Shown here: positions 1 through 5,770 of the stretch, one piece after another | Layout of the letters: each line of letters starts with the position of its first letter | How positions within the stretch are numbered: the stretch's first letter is position 1 | Program-made: the position numbers and the translations under genes | The notes under the pieces: generated by a model | What the model was told of the DNA's origin: nothing | What the model saw: the letters and a program-made list of their open reading frames with translations, nothing else | Database searches by the model: none | Origin: Gammaproteobacteria bacterium | Lineage (GTDB): Bacteria; Pseudomonadota; Gammaproteobacteria; Pseudomonadales; Porticoccaceae | Assembly: GCA_003646355.1 (NCBI GenBank) | Contig: QNFO01000081.1 | Span: 1-6,126, forward strand | DNA length: 6,126 nt | Reading direction: 5' to 3'

Positions 1-468
1 GAAATGCATCAGACCAAGAAGGGTAATAGCTGGCATTTTGGTATGAAAATACATATCGGTGTTGACGATACACTGGGGTTGATTCACAGCATGGCGACCA
101 CCTCAGCCAATGTCCACGATATAACCCAGGCGGATAAACTGCTGCATGGGCAGGAAGAATGCGTCTGGGGCGATGCAGGCTATCGAGGTATTGAAAAGCG
201 TGAAGAACACGTGCATCGTCAGGTCGATTGGTTTATTGCCCTGCGTCCCGGAACCCGCCGATTGCTGGCGAACAATAGCAACGCTGCAAAAGCCGAGTTT
301 AAGAAGGCTCAAATACGCGCTAAGGTTGAACACCCCTTTCGTTATATTAAAAGGGTATTCGGTTACGATAAAGTCCGTTATCGAGGACTCTCGAAAAACA
401 CCAACCGATTGCACTTATTGGCAGGGTTTACGAATCTTATGGTGGCCAAGAAATATTTGCTGACATAG
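1..468 (+). CDS. IS5-family transposase, C-terminal part (5' end beyond window)
   Basis: This DDE transposase catalyses cut-and-paste movement of the insertion sequence. The frame is open to base 1 (Glu codon before the first visible Met), so the real start lies upstream. About 155 residues of the roughly 300-330 usual for the family are visible. Counting from the Met at position 4, the catalytic Asp is in the GVDD segment (D21) and the second Asp in WGDAGYRG (D57). The Glu (E109) lies in the R-x3-E-x6-K signature: R105, E109 and K116 in RAKVEHPFRYIK. The segment HQTKKGNSWHFGMKIHIGVD is typical of the IS5 group. The visible part has no frameshift or internal stop, so the element could be active if its left half is intact. 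The stop is TAG at 466-468. Confidence 0.93.
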   Translation, partial: EMHQTKKGNSWHFGMKIHIGVDDTLGLIHSMATTSANVHDITQADKLLHGQEECVWGDAGYRGIEKREEHVHRQVDWFIALRPGTRRLLANNSNAAKAEFKKAQIRAKVEHPFRYIKRVFGYDKVRYRGLSKNTNRLHLLAGFTNLMVAKKYLLT

Positions 469-479
469 GGAAGGTACGT

Positions 480-507
480 CTGTTATCCGCCGAAAGGCAG
501 ATAACAG
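480..507 (+). other. Hairpin with GAAA tetraloop behind the transposase stop
   Basis: The arms CTGTTATC (480-487) and GATAACAG (500-507) are perfectly complementary. Inside them a C/A mismatch is followed by GCC (489-491) pairing with GGC (496-498) around a GAAA loop (492-495), which is a GNRA-type tetraloop. It starts 11 bases after the transposase stop. No T-run follows, so it is not a typical intrinsic terminator. It may stabilise or insulate the transposase mRNA 3' end, but that role is inference. Confidence 0.6.
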
Positions 508-576
508 GTATAAAAGGGCAAAGAATTAGCTATTTAATGGCGCAAACGTGGGATTACTTTGTGAATCCATAAGTAG

Positions 577-596
577 ACTGGTTGATCAGAGGTTCC
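577..596 (+). repeat. Putative right terminal inverted repeat of the IS5-family element
   Basis: This is the probable outer end of the insertion sequence, reading GGTTGATCAGAGGTTCC at its right end and followed by CTAG at 597-600, a YTAR-type target site. A small hairpin (GGATT 551-555 with AATCC 564-568) lies just inside it. The matching left repeat is not in the window, so the exact length of the repeat cannot be fixed here. Confidence 0.55.
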
Positions 597-651
597 CTAG
601 CCACCGTTGCACGTATATTGCTGTGTAGTGGCTCTATCTTAATCTTCCTTA

Positions 652-672
652 AACAGCGCCTCTTAGCGCGTT
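652..672 (-). terminator. Weak hairpin after the metalloprotease gene, possible terminator
   Basis: On the minus strand the sequence 8 bases beyond the metalloprotease stop forms AAC-GCGC, a loop of 6 (TAAGAG), then GCGC-T-GTT, which is seven base pairs with one bulged base. Only three T follow, so it is a poor intrinsic terminator. It could simply be a 3' mRNA-stabilising stem. Confidence 0.3.
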
Positions 673-679
673 GTCTGAC

Positions 680-1240
680 TTATACAAAGGTATCAATCGT
701 CGCTCTATTGGGAGCGGTAGCCGCTGTAGCCAGCCCTTCGAGTAATAGTGCATTGAGGTCGGCTCTGGCTTCTGTAGCCAGTTGCTGGGCATTTGAGGCG
801 ACCCTGCGGTCTTGCTGAGATGGCTGTGCAGGTGCTAAAGCAGCGCGTTTAAGCTGCAAGGCTTTTTCCAGTGTTGCCGCTGGGTCTCCGGCTATTGCAC
901 TACTGTCAATTTTGACATGCCCGGAGCTAGCATAAAGCTGGCCATCGGGGCCTTTGGTGTACTGATAATTTGGTGTGCCAGCATAGGGGCCGCCAACATT
1001 AGCGTGGGCCTGTTCGTGGATTCTGACTTCACTATCTCGGTTTTTCAGTAGGCGTACTTGTTCCAGTTCTTTGGTTGTTAGTTGCTGGGTGATACTTGTG
1101 TTGTGAGTGCTTTCAGAGGGCTTTGTCGGCGCCTGCAAAGCATTTTTCTTATTTTCACTTTCTGCTGACTTATCCGGCCTCGGCGACGAGCTCCTGCTGA
1201 AAGCAGGGGCCGATAAGTGGCTGGAAGCGGATACTTGCAC
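680..1240 (-). CDS. SprA-related putative metalloprotease (HExxH protein)
   Basis: The product is 186 residues and matches from memory the SprA-related putative metalloprotease family. Its conserved block runs from about residue 62 to 150. It carries R-x-x-E-V-R directly before HEQAH (H75, E76, H79), an HExxH zinc-protease motif, then GGPYAG, a Y-x-Y-x-x-GPDGQLYA segment, GDP, and an RAALAPAxPSxQD block. The substrate is unknown for the family. Residues 1-50 are Ser/Pro/Lys-rich and probably disordered. No signal peptide or membrane segment is visible, so it is predicted cytosolic. The start is GTG at 1240. The frame closes 12 codons further upstream at a TGA with no ATG, GTG or TTG between, so GTG is the only conventional start. 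The ribosome site is weak (AGGT). It lies 76 bases behind the cyclase-PilZ gene on the same strand and could be co-transcribed with it. Proteolytic activity is inferred from the motif alone. Confidence 0.8.
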   Translation of the reverse strand: MQVSASSHLSAPAFSRSSSPRPDKSAESENKKNALQAPTKPSESTHNTSITQQLTTKELEQVRLLKNRDSEVRIHEQAHANVGGPYAGTPNYQYTKGPDGQLYASSGHVKIDSSAIAGDPAATLEKALQLKRAALAPAQPSQQDRRVASNAQQLATEARADLNALLLEGLATAATAPNRATIDTFV

Positions 1241-1316
1241 GGGGTCGTTACCTGAAAAATTGTTTTCTGGGGTCAGTCAGTAGTTTAGTCAATATGATGG
1301 AAATTGCAGATTGCCC

Positions 1317-2453
1317 TTAGTTACTCTCGATAACGCGATCAATAAACTCTTTCAGCTCACGCTGTGCGTCATCATCGATAAAGGTGAATTCCAGCTGGCA
1401 GTAAAATTGCTTATCCAGCTCTTGAACGTGAAGCACTTTGGCATAGACCTCACTGGTTCGGTTGGACATCATCGACAGGGCAAAGTGAATTTTAATTTCA
1501 GCGCTGGGCTGGATGGGCATGGGCATAACGGCCATCATGCCGTTATAACTGATGTTGTTAATACGGCCTTCGTATTCTTCAGTTTGCACCGTTTTACCCG
1601 CCACCGTTTGAAAGTTGAGTGGCATGTTGACCGCGATGCGCGGGCTTTTACGTATTTCTCGCTGCGGCACTTCCAGTTGCTTTGGCCGGCTTGTCGATAG
1701 CAATTCATAGAGACGAACACTTTTGGATCGACCTTTGACGAGCACGTCATTAATGGTGCCGACGGTCACGTATTCTGCGGCCAGATCGTAAGTACTCTCG
1801 CTAAGCATTATTTGTCCGCGCAAACTGTGGGCTTCAATGCGCGAGGTGAGATTCACTTCATTGCCGATCACAGTGTATTCGCTGTGTAGTTTGGAACCGA
1901 GATTACCGGCTACTACCGTACCCGTATTGAGGCCGATGCCCATATAAATATTGGGCAGCCCCAGTGCTTTATTGGTGGCGTTAACATCGTTCATGGCCAG
2001 CTGCATTTCTACCGCGCAGGCGAGAGCTCTTTCCAGATCATCCTCGCCACTGGAGGGCGCGCCAAACAGGGCCATTACCGAGTCGCCCATAAATTTATCG
2101 ATGGTGCCGCCGTAGTGGAGGATGATTTCACTCATCTTGTGGAAATAGCGATTCAGCAGATCGATTAATTCCTTTGCGGTATGTTTTTCTGACATGGCAC
2201 TAAAGCCACGTAAATCAGCTAACAGGATGGTCACCTGTTTTTGTTCAGACTTGTGATTGTCACCAGTGGCTTCACTGATGATCTCGTAAAACGCCTGAGC
2301 AAGGGCGCTTTCATCAAGTGTTTTCTGAACGTCATTGGATGCGACGGAAGCAGGGCGATTGCGAATGCTGTGAAGCAGGTTCTCTATAAGGATCTGTTTC
2401 TCATTTTCTTGCATAAGTTGTTGTCTGCTCGTTAAAAAATTGGTAGCGAGCAT
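1317..2453 (-). CDS. Class III adenylate/guanylate cyclase fused to a C-terminal PilZ domain
   Basis: This predicted cytosolic signalling enzyme has 378 residues. Residues 1-70 are mostly helical with no membrane segment. Residues about 72-252 form a class III cyclase catalytic domain, which makes cAMP (or cGMP) from the nucleoside triphosphate. Visible catalytic positions are metal-binding D80 (LLADLRGFS) and D124 (DKFMGD), purine-specifying K120 and T194 (EYTVIG), and transition-state N201 and R205 (VNLTSR). Thr instead of Asp at the second specificity position is the class IIIb pattern. Residues about 265-375 form a PilZ domain with both c-di-GMP motifs intact: RKSPR (R268, R272) and NISYNG (N300, S302, G305). 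The fusion suggests that c-di-GMP binding modulates cyclase output; this is inference. ATG at 2453 is taken as the start because it uses the whole frame. Met14 is an alternative, and neither has a clear ribosome site. A sigma70-like promoter lies about 70 bases upstream. cAMP is more likely than cGMP but is not proven. Confidence 0.92.
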   Translation of the reverse strand: MLATNFLTSRQQLMQENEKQILIENLLHSIRNRPASVASNDVQKTLDESALAQAFYEIISEATGDNHKSEQKQVTILLADLRGFSAMSEKHTAKELIDLLNRYFHKMSEIILHYGGTIDKFMGDSVMALFGAPSSGEDDLERALACAVEMQLAMNDVNATNKALGLPNIYMGIGLNTGTVVAGNLGSKLHSEYTVIGNEVNLTSRIEAHSLRGQIMLSESTYDLAAEYVTVGTINDVLVKGRSKSVRLYELLSTSRPKQLEVPQREIRKSPRIAVNMPLNFQTVAGKTVQTEEYEGRINNISYNGMMAVMPMPIQPSAEIKIHFALSMMSNRTSEVYAKVLHVQELDKQFYCQLEFTFIDDDAQRELKEFIDRVIESN

Positions 2454-2520
2454 TGTAATTGGCTGGTGAGCAATTTAAAACCACCCGCGACCGGGTCTAT
2501 TAAGTAGGCGATGAAGTCGT

Positions 2521-2550
2521 GTTATAAAAATTTATCTGAGCCGCTGTCAA
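2521..2550 (-). promoter_or_regulatory. Sigma70-like promoter of the cyclase-PilZ gene
   Basis: Read on the minus strand, there is a perfect TTGACA -35 box (plus-strand TGTCAA at 2545-2550), an 18-base spacer, and a TATAAC -10 box (plus-strand GTTATA at 2521-2526), which matches TATAAT at five of six positions. Transcription would begin near 2513, giving a leader of about 60 bases before the ATG at 2453. The assignment rests on consensus match and position only. Confidence 0.6.
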
Positions 2551-2658
2551 CAAGAAAAGTTATCGCCAGCGTGGGCTTGCTGGTGGTGATCATTGAGGCC
2601 ACAAAATTTCTGGTCACAAAAAAAGAGGCTAGATTGGCATGAAAAGTCGTGAGACCGA

Positions 2659-2688
2659 TTGACAGAAAGCCTGTAGGCTTGCAAGAAT
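2659..2688 (+). promoter_or_regulatory. Candidate sigma70 promoter of the amidohydrolase gene with operator-like dyad
   Basis: A perfect TTGACA -35 box (2659-2664) is followed after 18 bases by AAGAAT (2683-2688), a four-of-six match to TATAAT. The spacer holds an inverted repeat AAGCCT-GT-AGGCTT (2667-2680). A larger pair, ATTGACA (2658-2664) and TGTCAAT (2688-2694), embraces the whole element. A dyad between -35 and -10 is a typical operator position, so a repressor or MerR-type regulator is plausible. The leader would be about 80 bases. Confidence 0.45.
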
Positions 2689-2765
2689 GTCAATACCTTT
2701 ACAGGGTTGTTTGCCTTACCCATTCCTCTGGGTTGCAAACTGGAATAACTAACTAATAAAAGGAT

Positions 2766-2769
2766 GGAG
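2766..2769 (+). promoter_or_regulatory. Ribosome binding site of the amidohydrolase gene
   Basis: GGAG lies five bases before the ATG at 2775, within AGGATGGAG. It is the clearest Shine-Dalgarno in the window and fixes this start. Confidence 0.8.
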
Positions 2770-2774
2770 CTTAC

Positions 2775-3899
2775 ATGGCTACGCGTAAACCAGGTATTTC
2801 AGCGGATTCTCATATTGTTGAGCCGCCCAACACGTATATTGATTTTATTGATCCCAAATTCCGCGATCGCGCCCCAACTGTGGTTGACGGCCCAACCGGT
2901 GGTTCTATTTTCAACATTCCCGGTCTTGATGACATTATCCCGCTGGCTTTACTCGGCGCTGCTGGCGTTCCTGCCGCAGAATTGCCCAAGTATCGCAATG
3001 CCAAGTTTGACGAGCTGCCCAATGCAGCCTGGAACCCTGACTTCCGCGCTGAAGTACAGGAGCAAGACGGTGTGTGTGCCGAAATTATCTATGCCTCTGT
3101 TGGCATGATCATCTGTGGCCATCCCGATCTTGAGTATAAGAATGCCTGCATGCAGGCTTATAACCGTTGGCTGGAAACTTTCTGTGGCGCTCAGCCCGAC
3201 CGCCTCTTTGGCTTGGGGCAATCTGCTGTTATGTCAGTTGATTCCGCTATCGAAGACGTGAAACGCGCCAAGGCTCAGGGCATGGTCGGCATGATGATGC
3301 CCGGTCGTCCCGGCTACGCCGATTATGATCACACCGATTACGATGCCCTGTGGCAGTGTTCTGTCGATCTCGACATGCCCATGTGCTTCCACATCCTCAC
3401 GTCTGATGACTGTGGCGTTAAAGAAGTGCTGGCACCTAAGCGTGGCCATGCAGCCAACGGCTTTATGAACATTATTCGTGGTGTTCAGGATGTACTGGGT
3501 GTTTTCCTGTTTGGTGGAGTCTTTGAGCGTCACCCCAAACTGAAAATGATTGTTGCCGAGGGCGATGCCGGCTGGATCCCTCACTACAAGTACCGTGCTG
3601 ACCATGCTCTTGAGCGTCTTGGGCCAGCGGTTGAGTGTTCGCTGACGCGTCCACCCAGTGAATATATTACCAACAACGTTTCCTTCACTTTCCAGGACGA
3701 CGAGACCGCCTACCGCGATCTCGATGTTGTCAACAGTGGTTGCCTGATCTGGGCCAACGACTATCCGCACACCGATGCGTCATGGCCGCGTTCGCAGCAA
3801 ATTCTCGACGAGCAGATGGCGCACTTGACCCTTGAGCAGCAGAACGCTTGTGTGCACGACAACGTCAAGAAGCTCTTTAACTTGAACGTGAATGTGTAA
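2775..3899 (+). CDS. Amidohydrolase-2 family metal-dependent hydrolase
   Basis: The 374-residue TIM-barrel enzyme belongs to the amidohydrolase-related family that includes ACMSD and other metal-dependent hydrolases and decarboxylases. Metal-site candidates are D11-x-H13 (ISADSHIVEP), H206 (CFHIL), H253 in FERHPKLKMIVAEGDAGWIP, and D329 in ANDYPHTDASWP, where the Asp closes the site. Asp in place of the first His of the usual H-x-H pair is common in this subgroup. The length is full and there is no signal peptide, so it is a cytoplasmic soluble enzyme. The substrate cannot be read from the sequence; relatives act on aromatic or other ring-derived carboxylates and on amides. It has its own promoter and a strong ribosome site, and ends at a strong intrinsic terminator, so it is probably monocistronic. 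The next gene on the same strand encodes a beta-propeller protein and may act in the same pathway (inference). Confidence 0.9.
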   Translation: MATRKPGISADSHIVEPPNTYIDFIDPKFRDRAPTVVDGPTGGSIFNIPGLDDIIPLALLGAAGVPAAELPKYRNAKFDELPNAAWNPDFRAEVQEQDGVCAEIIYASVGMIICGHPDLEYKNACMQAYNRWLETFCGAQPDRLFGLGQSAVMSVDSAIEDVKRAKAQGMVGMMMPGRPGYADYDHTDYDALWQCSVDLDMPMCFHILTSDDCGVKEVLAPKRGHAANGFMNIIRGVQDVLGVFLFGGVFERHPKLKMIVAEGDAGWIPHYKYRADHALERLGPAVECSLTRPPSEYITNNVSFTFQDDETAYRDLDVVNSGCLIWANDYPHTDASWPRSQQILDEQMAHLTLEQQNACVHDNVKKLFNLNVNV

Positions 3900-3926
3900 T
3901 GTAAGTTAAACCTTTATGGTTTGAAC

Positions 3927-3963
3927 AAACCCCGGGACAGCTTTCTGCCACGGGGTTTTTTTT
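3927..3963 (+). terminator. Strong intrinsic terminator after the amidohydrolase gene
   Basis: AAACCCCG (3927-3934) pairs with CGGGGTTT (3951-3958). The inner GG/CC and CAG/CTG pairs extend the stem to a CTTT loop (3941-3944), with single bulged A on each side. A run of eight T (3956-3963) follows. It lies 27 bases behind the stop codon. Confidence 0.92.
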
Positions 3964-3985
3964 GCCTTCTGGTTGCGGTGGCGGC

Positions 3986-5611
3986 ATGATTGATAATTTT
4001 TACGAGGTGCAGCAAGTGTCAACAATAATGAATAATCGTTTCGCGGCATTACACGGCGAACAAGCCGTAGAACCCCGTTTGATAGCAGGTTGGCAGTGCA
4101 GCCACATGACCCCGGCCAGTGCTTTATTTGGTGCCAATGGCATGCAATTCGGCACCGATGGCAGGCTCTACGTTGCCCAAGCCATGGGTAGTCAGGTGAC
4201 GGCCATCGATACCACCAGCGGTGAGCTTGAAGTGATTGCCGCCAATGGTGGGCCGATTACCGGGCCCGATGATGTCGCCTTTGATTCGCTCGGCAATATG
4301 TATTCCACCGAGGTGATGAGTGCCCAGGTCACCATGCGCAAGCCTGATGGCGAAGTCACTGTGGTCTCCGATGAGCTGCCCTCCGCCAACGGTGTCACCG
4401 TGTTTAACGATCGTCTATTTATCGATGAACACCGGCCCAAGGGCCGCTTGTTTGAGCTTTACCCTCACGATGACAGGCCACCGCGTTTAATTGCCAAAGA
4501 CCTCGACAGCCCCAATGCTCTGGCGGGTGGGCCCGATGGCAAGCTCTACTTTCCACTGGTGCCCAAGGGTGAGGTCTGGCGCGTAGACCCCGAAACCGGT
4601 GAGCAGGAACAAGTGACAACGGGGCTTTCTCACCCCACGGCCGTGAAATTTACCCCCACGGGTGAACTGTTATCGCCGCAAGCGGGTAATGGTGAAGTGG
4701 TGAAAATTGATACCGAAACTGGCGAGCAAACTGTGGTTGCTAAGGTGCGCCCTGGTATCGACAACCTGGCCATTGATGCCGCTGGCAAGCTCTACCTCTC
4801 TCACTTTGTCGATGGCGGCGTGGCCGAAGTGGCGCTGGACGGCAGCAATGAAGAGCGCGTGCTTGTCGAAGCCGGCTGGGTGGGCCCCTGGGGCATCGCC
4901 TGCGATACGGCTTCGGACACCTGCTTCGTGGTCGACGGTCTCAGCCTGGCGATGATCGCCCCCGATGGCGAACGCAGTGCCGTTGGCAGTCCACTGGATA
5001 CCAATGCGCCACGCTTTGTACGGGCTATTTCCGCTGGCAAGCCGGGGGAATTCCTGATGAGCACGGCCCGAGGCGATGTGCTGCGCTACGACTTCGCCAC
5101 GGAAACGACGGACATGCTGGTCGCCAAACAGGGTCAGTTAAAAGGCCTTTGTGCCGCAGAGGATGGCGGCGTATTGGTCGTGCGGGAAAACACCAACTCG
5201 GTACTTGCCATTAGCCCCACGGGTGAAGTCACTACCTTGGTGGAGGGCCTGAACGCACCCACCGATGTGTTTATGTGGCAGGGCAAGTGCTATGTCTCTG
5301 ACACCGGTGTCGGCCGCCTGCTCGAAGTCAGCCCTGAGGGTGAAGTAACAACATTGCTGGATGGCCTGTTTGACCCCCGAGGCATAGCCGCCATCGACAA
5401 TACGCTCTATGTGCTGGATCGGGCCGCACATTCAATCTGGGCGATTGATCTTGCCGGGGAGAGCAAGCCTGAGCAAATCGCCACCCATTTACCCATCGGT
5501 GCTATTTGCCCGCTGGATTTTGCTGGTGGCCTCTGTGTCGATGGCAAAGGTGGTCTGCTGGTGGCCGCCGATGGTGAAGGTAGTATTTTGCGTTTGAGTA
5601 GAACGTGTTGA
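3986..5611 (+). CDS. Twelve-repeat SMP-30/NHL-type beta-propeller protein
   Basis: The 541-residue product consists, after about 50 N-terminal residues, of twelve repeats of 39-44 residues. Each has the pattern P-x-G/D-[hydrophobic]-x-x-D-x-x-G-x-LY-x-x-D, then G-x-V-x-x-ID-x-x-TGE and a valine-rich strand. This is the SMP-30/gluconolactonase/NHL beta-propeller signature, and twelve blades fit two six-bladed propellers with a junction near residue 301 (base 4886). Some members of these families hydrolyse lactones, others bind ligands or proteins. The canonical SMP-30 metal residues could not be placed, so no enzyme activity is claimed. No signal peptide or membrane segment is seen. The start is uncertain: ATG 3986 is used here, but GTG 4016 has a better ribosome site (GAGGTG at 4004-4009), and ATG 4028 is also possible. 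A TTG at 3962 is unlikely because it lies in the terminator's T-run. The gene follows the amidohydrolase with no clear promoter of its own. Confidence 0.85.
   Translation: MIDNFYEVQQVSTIMNNRFAALHGEQAVEPRLIAGWQCSHMTPASALFGANGMQFGTDGRLYVAQAMGSQVTAIDTTSGELEVIAANGGPITGPDDVAFDSLGNMYSTEVMSAQVTMRKPDGEVTVVSDELPSANGVTVFNDRLFIDEHRPKGRLFELYPHDDRPPRLIAKDLDSPNALAGGPDGKLYFPLVPKGEVWRVDPETGEQEQVTTGLSHPTAVKFTPTGELLSPQAGNGEVVKIDTETGEQTVVAKVRPGIDNLAIDAAGKLYLSHFVDGGVAEVALDGSNEERVLVEAGWVGPWGIACDTASDTCFVVDGLSLAMIAPDGERSAVGSPLDTNAPRFVRAISAGKPGEFLMSTARGDVLRYDFATETTDMLVAKQGQLKGLCAAEDGGVLVVRENTNSVLAISPTGEVTTLVEGLNAPTDVFMWQGKCYVSDTGVGRLLEVSPEGEVTTLLDGLFDPRGIAAIDNTLYVLDRAAHSIWAIDLAGESKPEQIATHLPIGAICPLDFAGGLCVDGKGGLLVAADGEGSILRLSRTC
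4004..4009 (+). promoter_or_regulatory. Candidate ribosome binding site favouring GTG 4016
   Basis: GAGGTG ends six bases before GTG at 4016, a better spacing and match than the G-rich GGTGGCGGC stretch before ATG 3986. If used, the propeller protein would be 531 residues, ten fewer than from ATG 3986. Confidence 0.4.
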
Positions 5612-5676
5612 GGAAATAGTAGAAAGGGATGCACTTCGCCAATGATTATCTAATCTGTCGAGCTATTTTAATCATT

Positions 5677-5716
5677 AAAAAACCCTCCGTTGTTGTAGCA
5701 GCGGAGGGGTTTTTTT
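5677..5716. terminator. Bidirectional intrinsic terminator between convergent genes
   Basis: CCCTCCG (5683-5689) pairs perfectly with CGGAGGG (5702-5708), and TTG/CAG extends the stem inward to a TTGTAG loop. An A-run (5677-5682) lies on the left and a T-run (5710-5716) on the right, so the stem ends in U-rich RNA whichever strand is read. It sits between the stop of the propeller gene (5611) and the stop of the RND permease (5771) and can serve both. Confidence 0.92.
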
Positions 5717-5770
5717 GTAGGGCTAATGGCAGATTTTTAAAACGAATTGCCTTTGTTGTGAGCTTGCTTG

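Larger units (their letters stand above)
1..596 (+). mobile_element. IS5-family insertion sequence, right-hand part (left end outside window)
   Basis: The segment contains the C-terminal half of an IS5-type transposase, a non-coding tail of about 128 bases, and a terminal sequence at about 577-596 ending in ATCAGAGGTTCC. The next four bases are CTAG (597-600). IS5-family elements typically duplicate a 4-bp YTAR target, so CTAG fits the expected target duplication directly outside the right inverted repeat. The left inverted repeat and the other target copy lie outside the window, so the end is inferred from a single side. The tail holds two hairpins (480-507 and 551-568). The element sits in the 3' flank of the minus-strand metalloprotease gene and does not break it. 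Confidence 0.7.
2454..2774. other. Divergent intergenic regulatory region
   Basis: These 321 bases lie between two divergently transcribed genes and contain no convincing reading frame. They hold a minus-strand promoter for the cyclase (2521-2550) and a plus-strand promoter with a dyad for the amidohydrolase (2658-2694). There is also an inverted pair CCAGC (2566-2570) / GCTGG (2579-2583). An imperfect direct repeat, GGCCACAAAA (2597-2606) and GGTCACAAAA (2612-2621), is spaced 15 bases apart. No CRP-type TGTGA-N6-TCACA site and no sigma54 site were found. Confidence 0.6.

Noticed and set aside
582..619. Outward promoter from the insertion sequence end (TTGATC with TATATT)
   Set aside because: The spacing between the boxes is about 26 bases, too long for sigma70.
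582..818. Plus-strand open frame of 78 codons starting inside the insertion sequence end
   Set aside because: It runs from the inverted repeat into the antisense of the metalloprotease gene, lacks a ribosome site, and matches no family known to me.
2585..2620. Possible CRP (cAMP receptor) site near GTGATCATTGAGGCCACA
   Set aside because: A cAMP feedback site next to a cyclase would be attractive, but only one half-site resembles TGTGA and the other does not match TCACA at the right spacing.
2630..2655. Possible sigma54 promoter at TTGGCATGAAAAG
   Set aside because: The -24-like TGGCA is present but the required GC element at -12 is missing at the right distance.
2764..3108. Plus-strand frame of 114 codons overlapping the amidohydrolase start
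   Set aside because: It lies in another frame of the amidohydrolase gene; the strong ribosome site fits ATG 2775 and the family motifs are all in that frame.
3234..3770. Minus-strand open frame of 178 codons inside the amidohydrolase gene
   Set aside because: It is antisense to a well-supported enzyme gene with intact motifs and shows no recognisable domain; a coding-strand shadow.
3882..3911. Promoter for the propeller gene in the amidohydrolase 3' end (TTGAAC, 18 bases, TTAAAC)
   Set aside because: The -10 box matches only three of six positions and the strong terminator lies downstream of it.
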